Of a stretch of DNA of 64,000 bases, positions 1 to 9,095 are shown piece after piece (the first letter of the stretch is position 1; the number at the start of each line of letters is the position of its first letter). Source of the DNA: Agromyces sp. G08B096. Its GTDB lineage: Bacteria > Actinomycetota > Actinomycetes > Actinomycetales > Microbacteriaceae. Below the pieces are notes generated by a model. It was not told where the DNA came from. It saw nothing but the letters and a program-made list of their open reading frames with translations, and made no database searches. The position numbers and the translations under genes were made by a program. The stretch lies in contig NZ_CP158374.1 in NCBI RefSeq assembly GCF_040267705.1, positions 2,728,001 through 2,792,000 of the forward strand. The letters run 5' to 3'.

Positions 1-984
1 CCGGTCCACCTCACCTCGACCTACGTCGCGGGCGGCGAGCTCGAGTACGGCCGATACGGGAACCGGTCGTGGACCGCCTTCGAAGAAACCCTCGGTGCGC
101 TCGAGGGAAGCCGGTGCGTCTCGTTCGCCTCCGGCATCGCCGCGATCGCCGCGGTGCTCGACCTCGTCGAACCCGGCGGCGTGGTGGTCGCGCCGCGCCA
201 CTCGTACACCGGCACGGTGGGCCAGCTCGCCGACCGCGAGGCATCCGGCCGGCTCCGCGTGCGCTGGGTCGATGTCACCGACACGGACGCGGTGATCGCC
301 GCGACCGACGGCGCCGCGCTGCTCTGGTTCGAGACGCCGACGAACCCGGCGCTCGAGGTCGCCGACATCGGCGCGCTCGCGGCGGGCGCGCACGCCAACG
401 GTGCGCTCGTCGCGGTCGACAACACGTTCGCGACGCCGCTGCGCCAGCGCCCGCTCGCCGACGGCGCCGACCTCGTCGTGCACTCGGCCACGAAGTCGAT
501 CTCGGGCCACAGCGACGTGCTCATGGGCGCCGTGGTCGCGGCATCCGAGGCGCACGCCGACGCGCTCGTCGCTCGACGGTCGCTCGGCGGAGCCATCCCG
601 TCGGCCTTCGAGGCGTTCCTCGCGCTGCGGGGTCTGCGCACGCTCCCCGTACGGCTCGACCGCGCCGAGGCGACCGCTCGCACGCTCGTCGAACGGCTCT
701 CCGGTCACCCCGGTCTCGACGAGGTCCGCTACCCGGGCTTCGGGTCGATCGTCTCCATCGTGCTCCGCGGCGGCGCCGCCCCGGCCGACGCGCTCGTCGG
801 CCGCACCGCCCTCTGGATCCACGCGACCAGCCTCGGCGGGGTCGAGTCGACGTTCGAACGCCGCCGGCGCTGGCCCGCTGAGGCCGAGACCATCCCCGAC
901 GGGCTCGTCCGACTCTCCGTCGGCCTCGAGCACCCCGACGACCTCGCCGCCGACCTGATCCAGGCACTCGACGCCGTCGGCTGA
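1..984 (+). CDS. PLP-dependent Cys/Met metabolism enzyme (trans-sulfuration family), 5' partial
   Basis: The frame is open from base 1 and ends in TGA at 982-984, so the N-terminus lies outside the window. About 327 residues are visible. They begin at the family's substrate-site segment (YGRYGNRSW resembles Y.R..NPT) and include FETPTNPALE, VDNTFATP and the PLP-lysine motif HSATKSISGHSD; the Schiff-base Lys codon is 493-495. The end reads VRLSVGLEHPDDL, as in cystathionine gamma-synthases and gamma-lyases. The family makes or cleaves cystathionine, homocysteine or methionine in the cytoplasm; the exact reaction cannot be told from this fragment. The next gene, a LacI regulator, has its own ribosome binding site 80 bases on and is probably unrelated. 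Confidence 0.88.
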   Translation, partial: PVHLTSTYVAGGELEYGRYGNRSWTAFEETLGALEGSRCVSFASGIAAIAAVLDLVEPGGVVVAPRHSYTGTVGQLADREASGRLRVRWVDVTDTDAVIAATDGAALLWFETPTNPALEVADIGALAAGAHANGALVAVDNTFATPLRQRPLADGADLVVHSATKSISGHSDVLMGAVVAASEAHADALVARRSLGGAIPSAFEAFLALRGLRTLPVRLDRAEATARTLVERLSGHPGLDEVRYPGFGSIVSIVLRGGAAPADALVGRTALWIHATSLGGVESTFERRRRWPAEAETIPDGLVRLSVGLEHPDDLAADLIQALDAVG

Positions 985-1079
985 GGCCGGCCCGCCCGCA
1001 CTCGGCCATGTCGGGCGATGCCCGGACTACGCTCGAACCGGGCGGTCCGCATCGACGGCCGACCGGGAGGAGCAGTTCC

Positions 1080-2099
1080 GTGGGCCGCAGCGACGACATC
1101 GGATTCGCGGCCGTCGCACGGCTCGCCGGCGTCTCGCCCGGAACCGTCTCCAACACGCTGAACCGGCCCGAGAAGGTGGCCGCCGCCACCCGCGAGCGCG
1201 TCCTCGCGGCCATCGAGGCGCTCGAGTTCGTGCCCAATCGCGCCGCCTCCGCCCTCCGCCTCGGCAGCAGCAAGCTCATCGGCCTCGTCGTGCCCGAGAC
1301 GACCAACCCCTTCTACGCGGCCATCGCGAGCGCCGTCAGCGAGGAGGCGGCCCGGCTCGGCTACCTCATGGCGCTCTGCGTCAGTCACGACGATCCCGAC
1401 CTCGAGCTGGCGAGCTTCAACGCGCTCGCGGAGCAGCGGGCCGCCGGCGTGCTCGTCGTGCCGCTCAGCGCCGACCGCGACCGGCTCCGCCGACTCCGGA
1501 TGGTCGGCGCCCGACTCGTGCTCGTCGACCGGACCGCAGACCCCGAGGAGGGTTGCTCGGTCGCCGTCGACGACGTGCGGGGCGGGCGGCTCGCCGTCGA
1601 GCATCTCGTCGACAGCGGCTGCAGCTCCATCGTCGTGGTCAACGGCGACCTCGACATCCCGCAGTGCGCCGACCGCAGCGCGGGCGCGCACGCCGCCGCC
1701 GCGGCGGCCGGTGTGCAGCTCCGCGAGGTCGTCGTCGAGAGGATGACCGTCGAGGCGGGCGCCCAGGCGGGTGCCGCGCTGGCGTCCGACCCGCCCATGG
1801 GCGTCTTCTGCGCGAACGACCAGCTGGCGGTCGGCGTCATCACGGCGCTCACGGACGCCGGTGTCCGCGTCCCCGAGGACGTCGCGGTGGTGGGCTACGG
1901 CGATCTCGAGATCGCCGACATCGGACGGGTGCCGCTCACCACGGTGGAGCAGCCCAAGGCCCGCGTCGGCCGTGCCGCCGTCGACGCCCTCGCGGCCGAG
2001 CTCTCGACCGACGCCGAGCAGCACGAGCACGTCGCCGCCGTCTTCGCGCCGCGCCTCGTCGTCCGCCGGTCGGCGCCCGGCCGGCGACTCAGCTCGTGA
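1080..2099 (+). CDS. LacI-family transcriptional repressor
   Basis: Predicted 339-residue repressor. Residues 5-60 form the LacI helix-turn-helix and hinge (AAVARLAGVSPGTVSNTLNR, then VPNRAASALR); the rest is a periplasmic-binding-type sensor domain (LIGLVVPETTNPFY, VLVDR, DDVRGG, VAVVGYGDLEIA). I chose GTG at 1080 because GGGAGGAG at 1065-1072 lies 7 bases upstream; a longer reading from ATG 1008 adds a disordered tail without such a site. The gene converges on the GH106-like gene and their stop ends overlap by 11 bases (2089-2099). The likely target is the CG-centred palindrome at 6150-6159 between that glycosidase and the sugar porter; this is inferred from position and LacI operator style. 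Confidence 0.9.
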   Translation: MGRSDDIGFAAVARLAGVSPGTVSNTLNRPEKVAAATRERVLAAIEALEFVPNRAASALRLGSSKLIGLVVPETTNPFYAAIASAVSEEAARLGYLMALCVSHDDPDLELASFNALAEQRAAGVLVVPLSADRDRLRRLRMVGARLVLVDRTADPEEGCSVAVDDVRGGRLAVEHLVDSGCSSIVVVNGDLDIPQCADRSAGAHAAAAAAGVQLREVVVERMTVEAGAQAGAALASDPPMGVFCANDQLAVGVITALTDAGVRVPEDVAVVGYGDLEIADIGRVPLTTVEQPKARVGRAAVDALAAELSTDAEQHEHVAAVFAPRLVVRRSAPGRRLSS

Positions 2100-5000
2100 C
2101 GAGGGTCACCGGACCGATGAGCCCCGAGCCGAGCTGCTCCGGGAACGCCCACGCGGTCGGCGTCGACTCGGCGAGGAATGGCGCCAACGTCGTGTACACC
2201 GTGACCGACACCTCCAGCTCCCCGCGGCGATCGCCGAGCTCTACCCGGTAGGGCGCGCAGAACAGGTCGGCCACGACCTCGCCGTCGACCTCCACGCGCA
2301 CGCTCCCCTGCACGCGGCCGAGTTCGAGCGCGGCCGCAGGTGCGTCGCCGGCTACCTCGATCCGCGCGGTGTACCGTACCCCGCCCGACCACGATCCGAG
2401 ACCGATGTCCCGCCAGTCGCCGAGTTCGATCGGGGCAGGCGCCGTCCGCACCCTCACCGGCCCGGCGAGCGCCGACCCGCCGCGTGCGAACACCGTCTCC
2501 GCGGTGCGCACGAGCACCGTCCCCGGTGCGTCGAGCGGCCGCTCGATGGCGATCCGACCGGCGCTGACGGGGACCTCCGCGCCGTCCACCCACACGCGCG
2601 CGGGCAGCCGGAGCGGGATCTCGATCTCGGTCGATCCCGCCGGAACTGTGAACCGCAGCACCTGCGCGGCCGGGACGACATCGTCGGTCGTACGGAACCC
2701 CGGAACGCCGGTGCCGAGCACGGGTTCGCCCCTGAGCCACCCGACGTCCGGGAGCGGGTGAGCGCGCAGGACGGCGTGCGTCGACGCCGGCTCGTCCCAG
2801 TGCCCGAGGTGCTCGACCGACTCGCCGCTGCGGCCGTCCGCCTCGACCTGCCAGCCGGGCCCGCTCACCAGCGCCACTGCGCCGTCGGAGGTCGTCGCCA
2901 CGAGATCGACGAGGACGACGTCGTCGACGCGGGTGCTCTCGAGCTCCACCTCGACGCGATGCCGACCCGCCCCGAGCAGCCCGGTGACGTCATGGGCGAA
3001 GTACGCCGGCGTCGCGCCCCATGTCTCCTCGTAGTACTCCACCTTCGCCTGGCGCGCCACGACGGCTCCGTCGACCGAGATCGTCGCGCCGACCGCCGCG
3101 CCCACGATGAGCCTCGCCGCTCGCGCGTCTTCAGGCAGCTCGATCTCCGCCGTGAATCGCGCGGATCCGTCGGGCCGCAGGCGCTCGGGAAGCCGCATGA
3201 AGACCGGCCGCTCGCCGAAGTCGCCGGCCGGGGCGAGCGTGAACCAGCTCTCCAGCACCTCGTCGGCGTTCGCGACGGCCCGTCGATTGCGGCTCGCGCC
3301 CAGGCGGTATTCGAGTACGTTCGTCGGGTCGGTCACCGACACGACGGCACGGGCGGTGTTCGCGGATGTCGCGGCGACGAGCTCCCCGTTCCACCAGACC
3401 TGCTTGTCAGCCCCGGCACCGACGACCAATTCGACCTCGCCGCGGAGCCCGGTCTCCACGATCGTGCGCACGAGCGCGACCTCGCCGGCTCCGCCCGCCG
3501 GCAGCCGGACGAACCCCTCGGGGACGATGCCCTTGTTGCCGAGCGTGCCGCGGCCGAGGTCGGCGGCGCCGCGGCTGGTCGAATGAACGCGCCGCGTCCA
3601 ATCGGCTCCGGCGAGCGCGCGGTCCCCTGCGAGGACCGCGGCGACCTCGGTCGCGGAGAGCGGGCCGGGCGCGTGCTCCACCGGGACCGGGCCGAGCGTG
3701 CGGACGCGTTCGCCGAACGTCGCCCTGACCCGGAGCCACCCGCCGTCGTCGAACTCGTCGCCGCCCGCCCCGCGCTCCTGCCAGTCGAACGACCAGATCT
3801 GCAGCGCCGCTACGTCCGTGCCCACCGGCAGCGCGAAATCCCCCCACGTGTTGTCGAGGGTGGGGCGCAGCTCACCGGTCCACGGCACGTCGACCGGGAC
3901 GCGGCGTTCCCGGCCGCGCTCGGGTACGACGGGTGCGAGGTCGACCGCCGGGGAACGATCGCTCCCGTGGTCGGCCCCGCCCCCGCCGTCGGCCTCCCGC
4001 CAGACGAGGATGACGGCCGGGGCGCCTCCGGTCCCGAACGAGATCGTGCTGACGTCGCCGTCGGACTCCACTCGCGGCCTGCTCCGCACACCGGTCGCGG
4101 GGTCGAGCACCATGGCCTCGTCCACCCGCGCCCGGACCGTCACTCGGCGGTCGCGGGCATAGCGGCCCGGATCGAGCGGCGCCCGTCCGCGGGCCGCGCC
4201 CGGGTCCGTCCCGCCCTTGGGCTCGCTCGCCCCGGGGAACGCCCCGGTCACGAGCGCGGCGCCGTCTCGGCCGGAGCGACGCACGAGCAGCGGGACATCC
4301 GCCTCGGCATGCCCGCGCAGCTCGTTCAGGGACCGAGCGGCGGCAGCCGCGTCCGCCTGTCGCTCCAGACGCGCATGCCGTACGAGCGCCGCGACCACCG
4401 CATCGTCGCCGCCGCGGCCGGCGGCGAACTGGGGGTCGGCGCCGACGACGATCACGCGTCCACCCGCGTCGAGCAGCTCGAGGAGACGGCGCGCCGTCGG
4501 CTCCTCGAGCACGGTCGCCCCGGGGAGCACGACCGCTCGATACCGCTGCGCGGAGACCCGGACGGCCGCACCGTCGAGCGGTTCCCGCGTGAGCGAGTCG
4601 TCGTCGATCACATCGAACGCGACGCGCTCGCGATCGAGCGCTCCGATCCGGGGATGGAACCAGTTGGTGCTGCCGACGAGCGCCAGGTAATGCTCCTGCG
4701 CCGCGTCGAGGTCGGAGTACGCCGCACCGCCGAGGATCCCGTCGCCGAAGTGGTCGACCGGCAGATCGAGGGTGAGTCCGGCCTGCGCCGTCGCCGTCGG
4801 ATGCAGCACGGCGACCTCGGCGTCGTACACGCCCCACGACATGATCGAGGCGATCCGGGCGACGGCCCGCGAGAACGCCGGGTACTGCTCCCAGTACGGC
4901 TGGCGCCAGTCGGTCGACGGGGGCGCCCACTCGAACCAGCCGCCCGCCGTGCCGAAGTACGTCGCATGCGGGTTGTAGAGGTTCGCGCCGCTCCGGAGGA

Positions 5001-6108
5001 GCGGCAGGAGCCAGTCGTAGGTGTCGGCCAGGGTGCCGCCCCAGCCGCTCGAGTGGAACGACTCCATCCAGACCCGCGGATGGTCGTACAGGTGGGCGAT
5101 CGAGGAATGGATCTTGGCATCGCCCTCGTGGTCGCTGCCGACCGCGCCGTACCAGCGGTGCGTGCGGATGTAGTCGGTGTAGAGCTGCGTCGCCTGGGTC
5201 GGGTACCCGGCACGAGCGGGATTGGCCTGATCGGCGCCGATGAGCATTCCCCGCTCCTCGTGCCAGCGGGCGAGGGGACGGAAGAACGCCTCCTCGGCGA
5301 GCGCCGCGCGCACGGCGTGGTAGTCGCCGCGGATCTTCCGCGCCTCGGTGGAGGCACCCTCGAAGAGCGACGGCAGATGATCGAGGAGGTCGTATCCGCG
5401 GCGGGACCGGAACTCCTCGGCGAACCGGTCGGTCCAGGCGTTCGCGGCCGGCGCCTCGTCCTGGAAGCTGCCCGCGATGGCCCGGCCGAGGTGCTCTGGC
5501 ACCCGTCGGTCGTACTCGCCGTGGACGAGGTCGATGATGCGGGCCACGGCGTCGGGTGCGAGGTAGTCGAACGCGGTGGGCGCGCTCACGACGACTCGGA
5601 CGACCTCGCCGTCCCGGCCGGTGACCGCGCCGTCGGCGGCGCTGTCCAGCCGCCGCCCGCGGGGGTCGAACGCGCCGACCAGCGCTTCGCCGCCGTGGAG
5701 GGGAACCCGCCCATCGGCGACGGCCGCCTCACGGAAGCGGAGCGAGCGGCCGGCCGCATCGGGGTGCACGCTCGTGATCTGCCCCTGGAGGTTCGCGCCC
5801 GAGAACCCGATCTGGTCGTAGAACCAGACCCGAAGGTCGCGCTCCGCGGCGATCTCGCAGGTCAGGCGGAACCGGTCCCACCACGTCTCGCTGAACCAGG
5901 GCGGATCGTCGGCGAGGGCGCCGAACAGCGGCCCGGCGGGTGCGAGGTTGATGACGACCAGGTTGTGGATTCCGCCCTCGTCGAACCGCTCGAGCTGCCA
6001 CGCGAGCCGGTCCTCCGTCACGGCGGCCCCGGACCACCACCAGAGCGGCGTCGGCCCGAATCGTCGCGGCGGAGCGTCGAACAGCGCGTCCAGCTGTGGG
6101 GAGATCAT
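2089..6108 (-). CDS. Large glycoside hydrolase, GH106-like (alpha-L-rhamnosidase type)
   Basis: A 1339-residue protein without a visible signal peptide, so probably cytoplasmic. The N-terminal third resembles GH106 TIM barrels: PLWWWSGAAVTEDRLAWQLE (about 21-40), a GGIHNLVVINL strand, WFYDQIGFSGAN (about 113-124), SFQDEAPAANAWTDRFAEEF with a candidate catalytic acid, then RRGYDLLDHLPSLF. The rest is beta-sandwich-like, including jelly-roll segments such as LRPDGSARFTAEIELPEDAR. GH106 enzymes remove alpha-L-rhamnose from glycans; substrate assignment here is inference. The start at 6108 is supported by GAGGAGGAA about 9 bases upstream. It is divergent from the MFS porter and isomerase-like gene, so import, debranching and isomerisation of one sugar are likely coordinated by the LacI repressor. 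Confidence 0.75.
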   Translation of the reverse strand: MISPQLDALFDAPPRRFGPTPLWWWSGAAVTEDRLAWQLERFDEGGIHNLVVINLAPAGPLFGALADDPPWFSETWWDRFRLTCEIAAERDLRVWFYDQIGFSGANLQGQITSVHPDAAGRSLRFREAAVADGRVPLHGGEALVGAFDPRGRRLDSAADGAVTGRDGEVVRVVVSAPTAFDYLAPDAVARIIDLVHGEYDRRVPEHLGRAIAGSFQDEAPAANAWTDRFAEEFRSRRGYDLLDHLPSLFEGASTEARKIRGDYHAVRAALAEEAFFRPLARWHEERGMLIGADQANPARAGYPTQATQLYTDYIRTHRWYGAVGSDHEGDAKIHSSIAHLYDHPRVWMESFHSSGWGGTLADTYDWLLPLLRSGANLYNPHATYFGTAGGWFEWAPPSTDWRQPYWEQYPAFSRAVARIASIMSWGVYDAEVAVLHPTATAQAGLTLDLPVDHFGDGILGGAAYSDLDAAQEHYLALVGSTNWFHPRIGALDRERVAFDVIDDDSLTREPLDGAAVRVSAQRYRAVVLPGATVLEEPTARRLLELLDAGGRVIVVGADPQFAAGRGGDDAVVAALVRHARLERQADAAAAARSLNELRGHAEADVPLLVRRSGRDGAALVTGAFPGASEPKGGTDPGAARGRAPLDPGRYARDRRVTVRARVDEAMVLDPATGVRSRPRVESDGDVSTISFGTGGAPAVILVWREADGGGGADHGSDRSPAVDLAPVVPERGRERRVPVDVPWTGELRPTLDNTWGDFALPVGTDVAALQIWSFDWQERGAGGDEFDDGGWLRVRATFGERVRTLGPVPVEHAPGPLSATEVAAVLAGDRALAGADWTRRVHSTSRGAADLGRGTLGNKGIVPEGFVRLPAGGAGEVALVRTIVETGLRGEVELVVGAGADKQVWWNGELVAATSANTARAVVSVTDPTNVLEYRLGASRNRRAVANADEVLESWFTLAPAGDFGERPVFMRLPERLRPDGSARFTAEIELPEDARAARLIVGAAVGATISVDGAVVARQAKVEYYEETWGATPAYFAHDVTGLLGAGRHRVEVELESTRVDDVVLVDLVATTSDGAVALVSGPGWQVEADGRSGESVEHLGHWDEPASTHAVLRAHPLPDVGWLRGEPVLGTGVPGFRTTDDVVPAAQVLRFTVPAGSTEIEIPLRLPARVWVDGAEVPVSAGRIAIERPLDAPGTVLVRTAETVFARGGSALAGPVRVRTAPAPIELGDWRDIGLGSWSGGVRYTARIEVAGDAPAAALELGRVQGSVRVEVDGEVVADLFCAPYRVELGDRRGELEVSVTVYTTLAPFLAESTPTAWAFPEQLGSGLIGPVTLVTS

Positions 6109-6144
6109 CGGTTCGCGTTCCTCCTCGAACGGCGTAACGACCGG

Positions 6145-6173
6145 TTGTAAAATCGATTTAATCCAGCTATCGT
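6145..6173 (+). promoter_or_regulatory. Promoter of the sugar porter gene with embedded LacI-type operator
   Basis: TTGTAA (6145-6150) and TATCGT (6168-6173) are 17 bases apart and make a plausible sigma-70-type promoter for the porter gene. The perfect palindrome AAATCGATTT (6150-6159), centred on CG as in LacI-family operators, starts in the -35 box and fills the spacer. It also lies 42 bases upstream of the divergent glycosidase, so one repressor could control both. Binding by the regulator at 1080-2099 is inferred. Confidence 0.6.
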
Positions 6174-6250
6174 CACGCTACGTCATTGCGGCGCCGGTTG
6201 TCCACGACGCCATCCGAACGCACGACCCAAGCGAAAGACAGAGCTGTCAC

Positions 6251-7552
6251 GTGAGTACTCCAACCCCCCAGAGACAACGCATCCCCGGCCGATACTGGCG
6301 CCTCGCCGCCCTCTCCGGGATGGCCTCCTACCTCGACTCGGGCATCATCGTCTCGGTCGGGGTCTCCCTCGCCATCTGGGGCGAGCACTTCGACATGTCG
6401 GTGTGGATGCTGGGCTCCATCAGCGCCATCCTCACCGCCTCCATCGCGATCGGATCGCTCGTCGGCGGCCGCCTCGCCGACCTGTTCGGTCGCAAGCTCG
6501 TCTACGGCGTCGACATCGCCGTCTACGCCGTCGGCACGCTGCTCATCGTGTTCGCACCCGACGCGACCGTGCTCCTCATCGGCGTCCTCATCGCCGGACT
6601 CGCGGCCGGAGCCGACCTGCCCACGTCGCTCGCCGTCGTCTCCGACTCCGTGCCGGTGTGGGCTCGGGGTCGCCTCATCGGCTTCACCCAGGTCATGTGG
6701 ACGATCGGCATCGCGGTCGTGACGGTTCTCGGCATCGTCACCTCCACGCTCGGCTACTTCGGCACGCAGCTGATCGTGGGCCATCTCGCGATCGCGGCCA
6801 TCGTCACCTGGGCCCTCCGCTCGCGACTGAAGCTCGAGGACCATCGCGACGACGCGAGCGGACTCGAGGCCGACCGCGCCGACCTCGAGTCGGACCGCCC
6901 CGAACTCGAGCGCGCCCCGCTCGCCGACCTCCTCCGGCCGGCGACGCTCTGGCCGCTCCTCACCACCTTCGCCTACTACGTCTTCTGGGGCATCGCCGCG
7001 AACACCTTCGGCCAGTTCGGCACCTACTTCCTCGTGACGGTCAGTGGTGCGAGCCAGACGGTCGCGACCGTCATGAACTTCGCGTTCCTCCCGCTCGCGA
7101 TCGTCCTCGGACTCGTGTTCGTGCGCTTCGCCGATACCGTGTGGCGCGACCGGCTCTTCGTCGCGGCCGCGATCCTGCAGATCCTGGCCTTCGCCGTCGG
7201 GGCCGTCTCCGCGGGCTCCAGCCTCGTCGCCATGGTGGTGTTCTTCGCGCTCTACAACATCGCGTACAACTTCGCCGGGGAGGCGAACTACAAGGTGTGG
7301 TCGCAGCTGCTCTTCCGTCAGGACGTCCGCGGCACGGCGCAGGGGGTGAGCTACGCCGTGGCGCGCGGCGTCTTCGCCCTCGTCGCCCTGTTCACGCCGG
7401 CGCTGCTCGCCTGGAGCCCCGAGGTGCTGCTCTGGGGCCTCGTCGCGTGCCTCGTCGTCTCCACGCTCATGGGCATCGTCATCACTCGACGGCAGATCCC
7501 GGCCCACGAACGCACCGCGCCGCGTCCGGCGCTGGAGGGCGAGCGCCGATGA
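6251..7552 (+). CDS. MFS transporter, sugar-porter type
   Basis: A 433-residue membrane protein with about 12 hydrophobic segments. The family signature GGRLADLFGRK follows the second helix, and DSVPVWARGRLIGF and a central charged loop (EADRADLESDRPELE, about residues 205-220) separate the two halves. These are features of proton- or sodium-coupled sugar and organic-acid porters. I use GTG 6251 because the first conserved residues (RYWRLAALSGM) follow soon after; the ribosome binding site is weak. The stop overlaps the next gene's ATG (ATGA), so the two are translationally coupled. The substrate is probably the monosaccharide released by, or used with, the divergent glycosidase. Confidence 0.85.
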   Translation: MSTPTPQRQRIPGRYWRLAALSGMASYLDSGIIVSVGVSLAIWGEHFDMSVWMLGSISAILTASIAIGSLVGGRLADLFGRKLVYGVDIAVYAVGTLLIVFAPDATVLLIGVLIAGLAAGADLPTSLAVVSDSVPVWARGRLIGFTQVMWTIGIAVVTVLGIVTSTLGYFGTQLIVGHLAIAAIVTWALRSRLKLEDHRDDASGLEADRADLESDRPELERAPLADLLRPATLWPLLTTFAYYVFWGIAANTFGQFGTYFLVTVSGASQTVATVMNFAFLPLAIVLGLVFVRFADTVWRDRLFVAAAILQILAFAVGAVSAGSSLVAMVVFFALYNIAYNFAGEANYKVWSQLLFRQDVRGTAQGVSYAVARGVFALVALFTPALLAWSPEVLLWGLVACLVVSTLMGIVITRRQIPAHERTAPRPALEGERR

Positions 7553-8994
7553 GTATCCCCGCACCGGCCTCCGTCGACCGGCTGCTGCCGCCGAAGACGA
7601 GACGGAAACCCAGGATCGGCCTCGTCGCAGGCGGACTCGGCACGTACTGGCCGCAGTTCCCCGGCCTGTTGCCGCAGCTGCACGCCTCGGCGGCGTACGT
7701 GTCGGAGCGGTTCCAGGCGATGGACGCGGAGGTCACCGACGTCGGTTTCATCTCCGACGCCCAGGAGGGGGCCGCCGCGGCCGAGCAGCTGCGACGCGCC
7801 GACTGCGATCTCATCGTGCTCTTCCTGACGACCTATCTCACGAGCTCGATGGTGCTGCCCATCGCTCAGCGGGCGAACACCCCCGTGCTGGTGATCGACC
7901 TGCAGCCCACGGAGAAGATGGATCACGCCGCCTTCGACACCGGCGCCTGGCTCGCGTACTGCGGCCAGTGCCCGGTTCCGGAGGTGGGCAACGTCTTCCG
8001 GCGGGCCGGCATCCCCTTCCGCTCCGTCTCGGGCTGGCTCCGCCAGGAATCGGCCTGGGAGCGCATCGGTCAGTGGATCCGGGCGGCACACGTGCGGGCG
8101 GCGCTGCGACACGCTCGACACGGGTTGATGGGCCACCTGTACCCGGGCATGCTCGACGTCTCGACGGATCTCACCCTGCTTCCGGCCACGTTCGGTTCAC
8201 ACGTCGAGGTGCTCGAGTTCGACGACCTCCGGGTGCGGGTCGAGGAGGTGACCGACGAGCAGACCCGAGAACGGATGGCCCTCGCCCGCGAGATCTTCAC
8301 CCTCGACGACAGCGTCGTGGAGGAGGACTTCGCGTGGGGCGCGCGGGTCTCGGTGGGTCTGGACCGCCTCGTCGAGGAGTTCGAGCTGGACTCGCTGGCG
8401 TACTATCACCGCGGTCTCGCCGGCGAGCAGCACGAACGCCTCGGCGCGGGCATGATCCTCGGGGCCTCGCTGCTGACCGCCCGAGGCATCCCGGCGACCG
8501 GCGAGTTCGAACTGCGGACCACCGTCGCCCAGCTCGCCACGCAGGTCGTGGGGGCGGGCGGATCGTTCTGCGAGATCCAGGCGCTGAACTTCGAGGACGG
8601 CGTCGTCGAGATGGGCCACGACGGTCCCGCCCATCTGGCGGTCTCGAGTCGCGATCCGCTGCTGCGCGGTCTCGGCGTCTACCACGGCAAGCGCGGCTGG
8701 GGCGTCTCGGTGGAGTTCGACGTGCAGCACGGCCCAGTGACCCTCCTCGGACTCGGGCAGGACCGCGACGGCTCCCTGGTCTTCGTCGCCTCCGAGGGCA
8801 CCGTGGTGCCCGGCCCGCTGCTCGAGATCGGCAACACCACGAGCCGCGTCGACTTCGGACGCGATCCCGGCGAATGGGTCGACGCCTGGTCGGCGACCGG
8901 AGTCGGGCACCACTGGTCGCTGTCGGTCGGCGCCCGGGCCGCGGAGTACCGGGCGGCGGCATCGCTGCTCGGAATCGAGTTCCGGCAGGTCTGA
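7549..8994 (+). CDS. L-arabinose/L-fucose isomerase-family protein
   Basis: A 481-residue cytoplasmic protein. The N-terminal half has alternating strands typical of the sugar isomerase fold (RIGLVAGGLGTYWPQFPGLL, DCDLIVLFLTTYLTSS, NTPVLVIDLQP). The C-terminal half resembles AraA: GRGLAGEQHERLGAG-like text around 300, ATGEFELRTTVAQL, GGSFCEIQALNFEDGVVEMGHDGPAHLA and a late HHWSLSVG. The family converts aldoses to ketoses using Mn2+, with conserved Glu and His ligands; GHDGPAH and HHWS may carry the His ligands. It is shorter and more divergent than true AraA (about 500), so another aldose is likely. ATGA overlap with the porter gene fixes the start. A long hairpin follows the stop. Confidence 0.78.
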   Translation: MSIPAPASVDRLLPPKTRRKPRIGLVAGGLGTYWPQFPGLLPQLHASAAYVSERFQAMDAEVTDVGFISDAQEGAAAAEQLRRADCDLIVLFLTTYLTSSMVLPIAQRANTPVLVIDLQPTEKMDHAAFDTGAWLAYCGQCPVPEVGNVFRRAGIPFRSVSGWLRQESAWERIGQWIRAAHVRAALRHARHGLMGHLYPGMLDVSTDLTLLPATFGSHVEVLEFDDLRVRVEEVTDEQTRERMALAREIFTLDDSVVEEDFAWGARVSVGLDRLVEEFELDSLAYYHRGLAGEQHERLGAGMILGASLLTARGIPATGEFELRTTVAQLATQVVGAGGSFCEIQALNFEDGVVEMGHDGPAHLAVSSRDPLLRGLGVYHGKRGWGVSVEFDVQHGPVTLLGLGQDRDGSLVFVASEGTVVPGPLLEIGNTTSRVDFGRDPGEWVDAWSATGVGHHWSLSVGARAAEYRAAASLLGIEFRQV

Positions 8995-9023
8995 CCTCAG
9001 GCCCATCGAGCACTGCCAGCCGA

Positions 9024-9073
9024 CTGCAGCCGCCGGCTTCCCCGCCCTCGGGCGGCGGAGCCGGCGGCTGCAG
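9024..9073. terminator. Bidirectional hairpin terminator between convergent genes
   Basis: Perfect 15-base arms (9024-9038 and 9059-9073) enclose a second 6-base stem (CCGCCC 9042-9047 with GGGCGG 9050-9055). It lies in the 101-base gap between convergent stops at 8994 and 9096 and can serve both. There is no U-tract, which is common in GC-rich actinobacteria. Confidence 0.75.
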
Positions 9074-9095
9074 GCGTCGCGGTGCTGCCGGCCCG

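Noticed and set aside
2089-2099. Frameshift or misassembly at the overlapping stops of the LacI and glycosidase genes
   Set aside because: Both proteins end normally for their families; an 11-base convergent overlap needs no error.
1771-6150. 1459-codon open frame on the plus strand
   Set aside because: It lies antisense to the GH106-like gene, is Arg/Pro/Gly/Asp-rich with no recognisable domain, and is explained by the lack of stop codons in GC-rich DNA.
6403-7548. Long 5' extension of the isomerase-like frame
   Set aside because: It overlaps the porter gene in another frame and reads as Arg/His-rich text. The ATGA overlap at 7549 is a far better start.
9024-9073. Riboswitch in the gap at 9.0 kb
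   Set aside because: The structure lies after both converging stop codons and is a simple nested stem, which fits a terminator.
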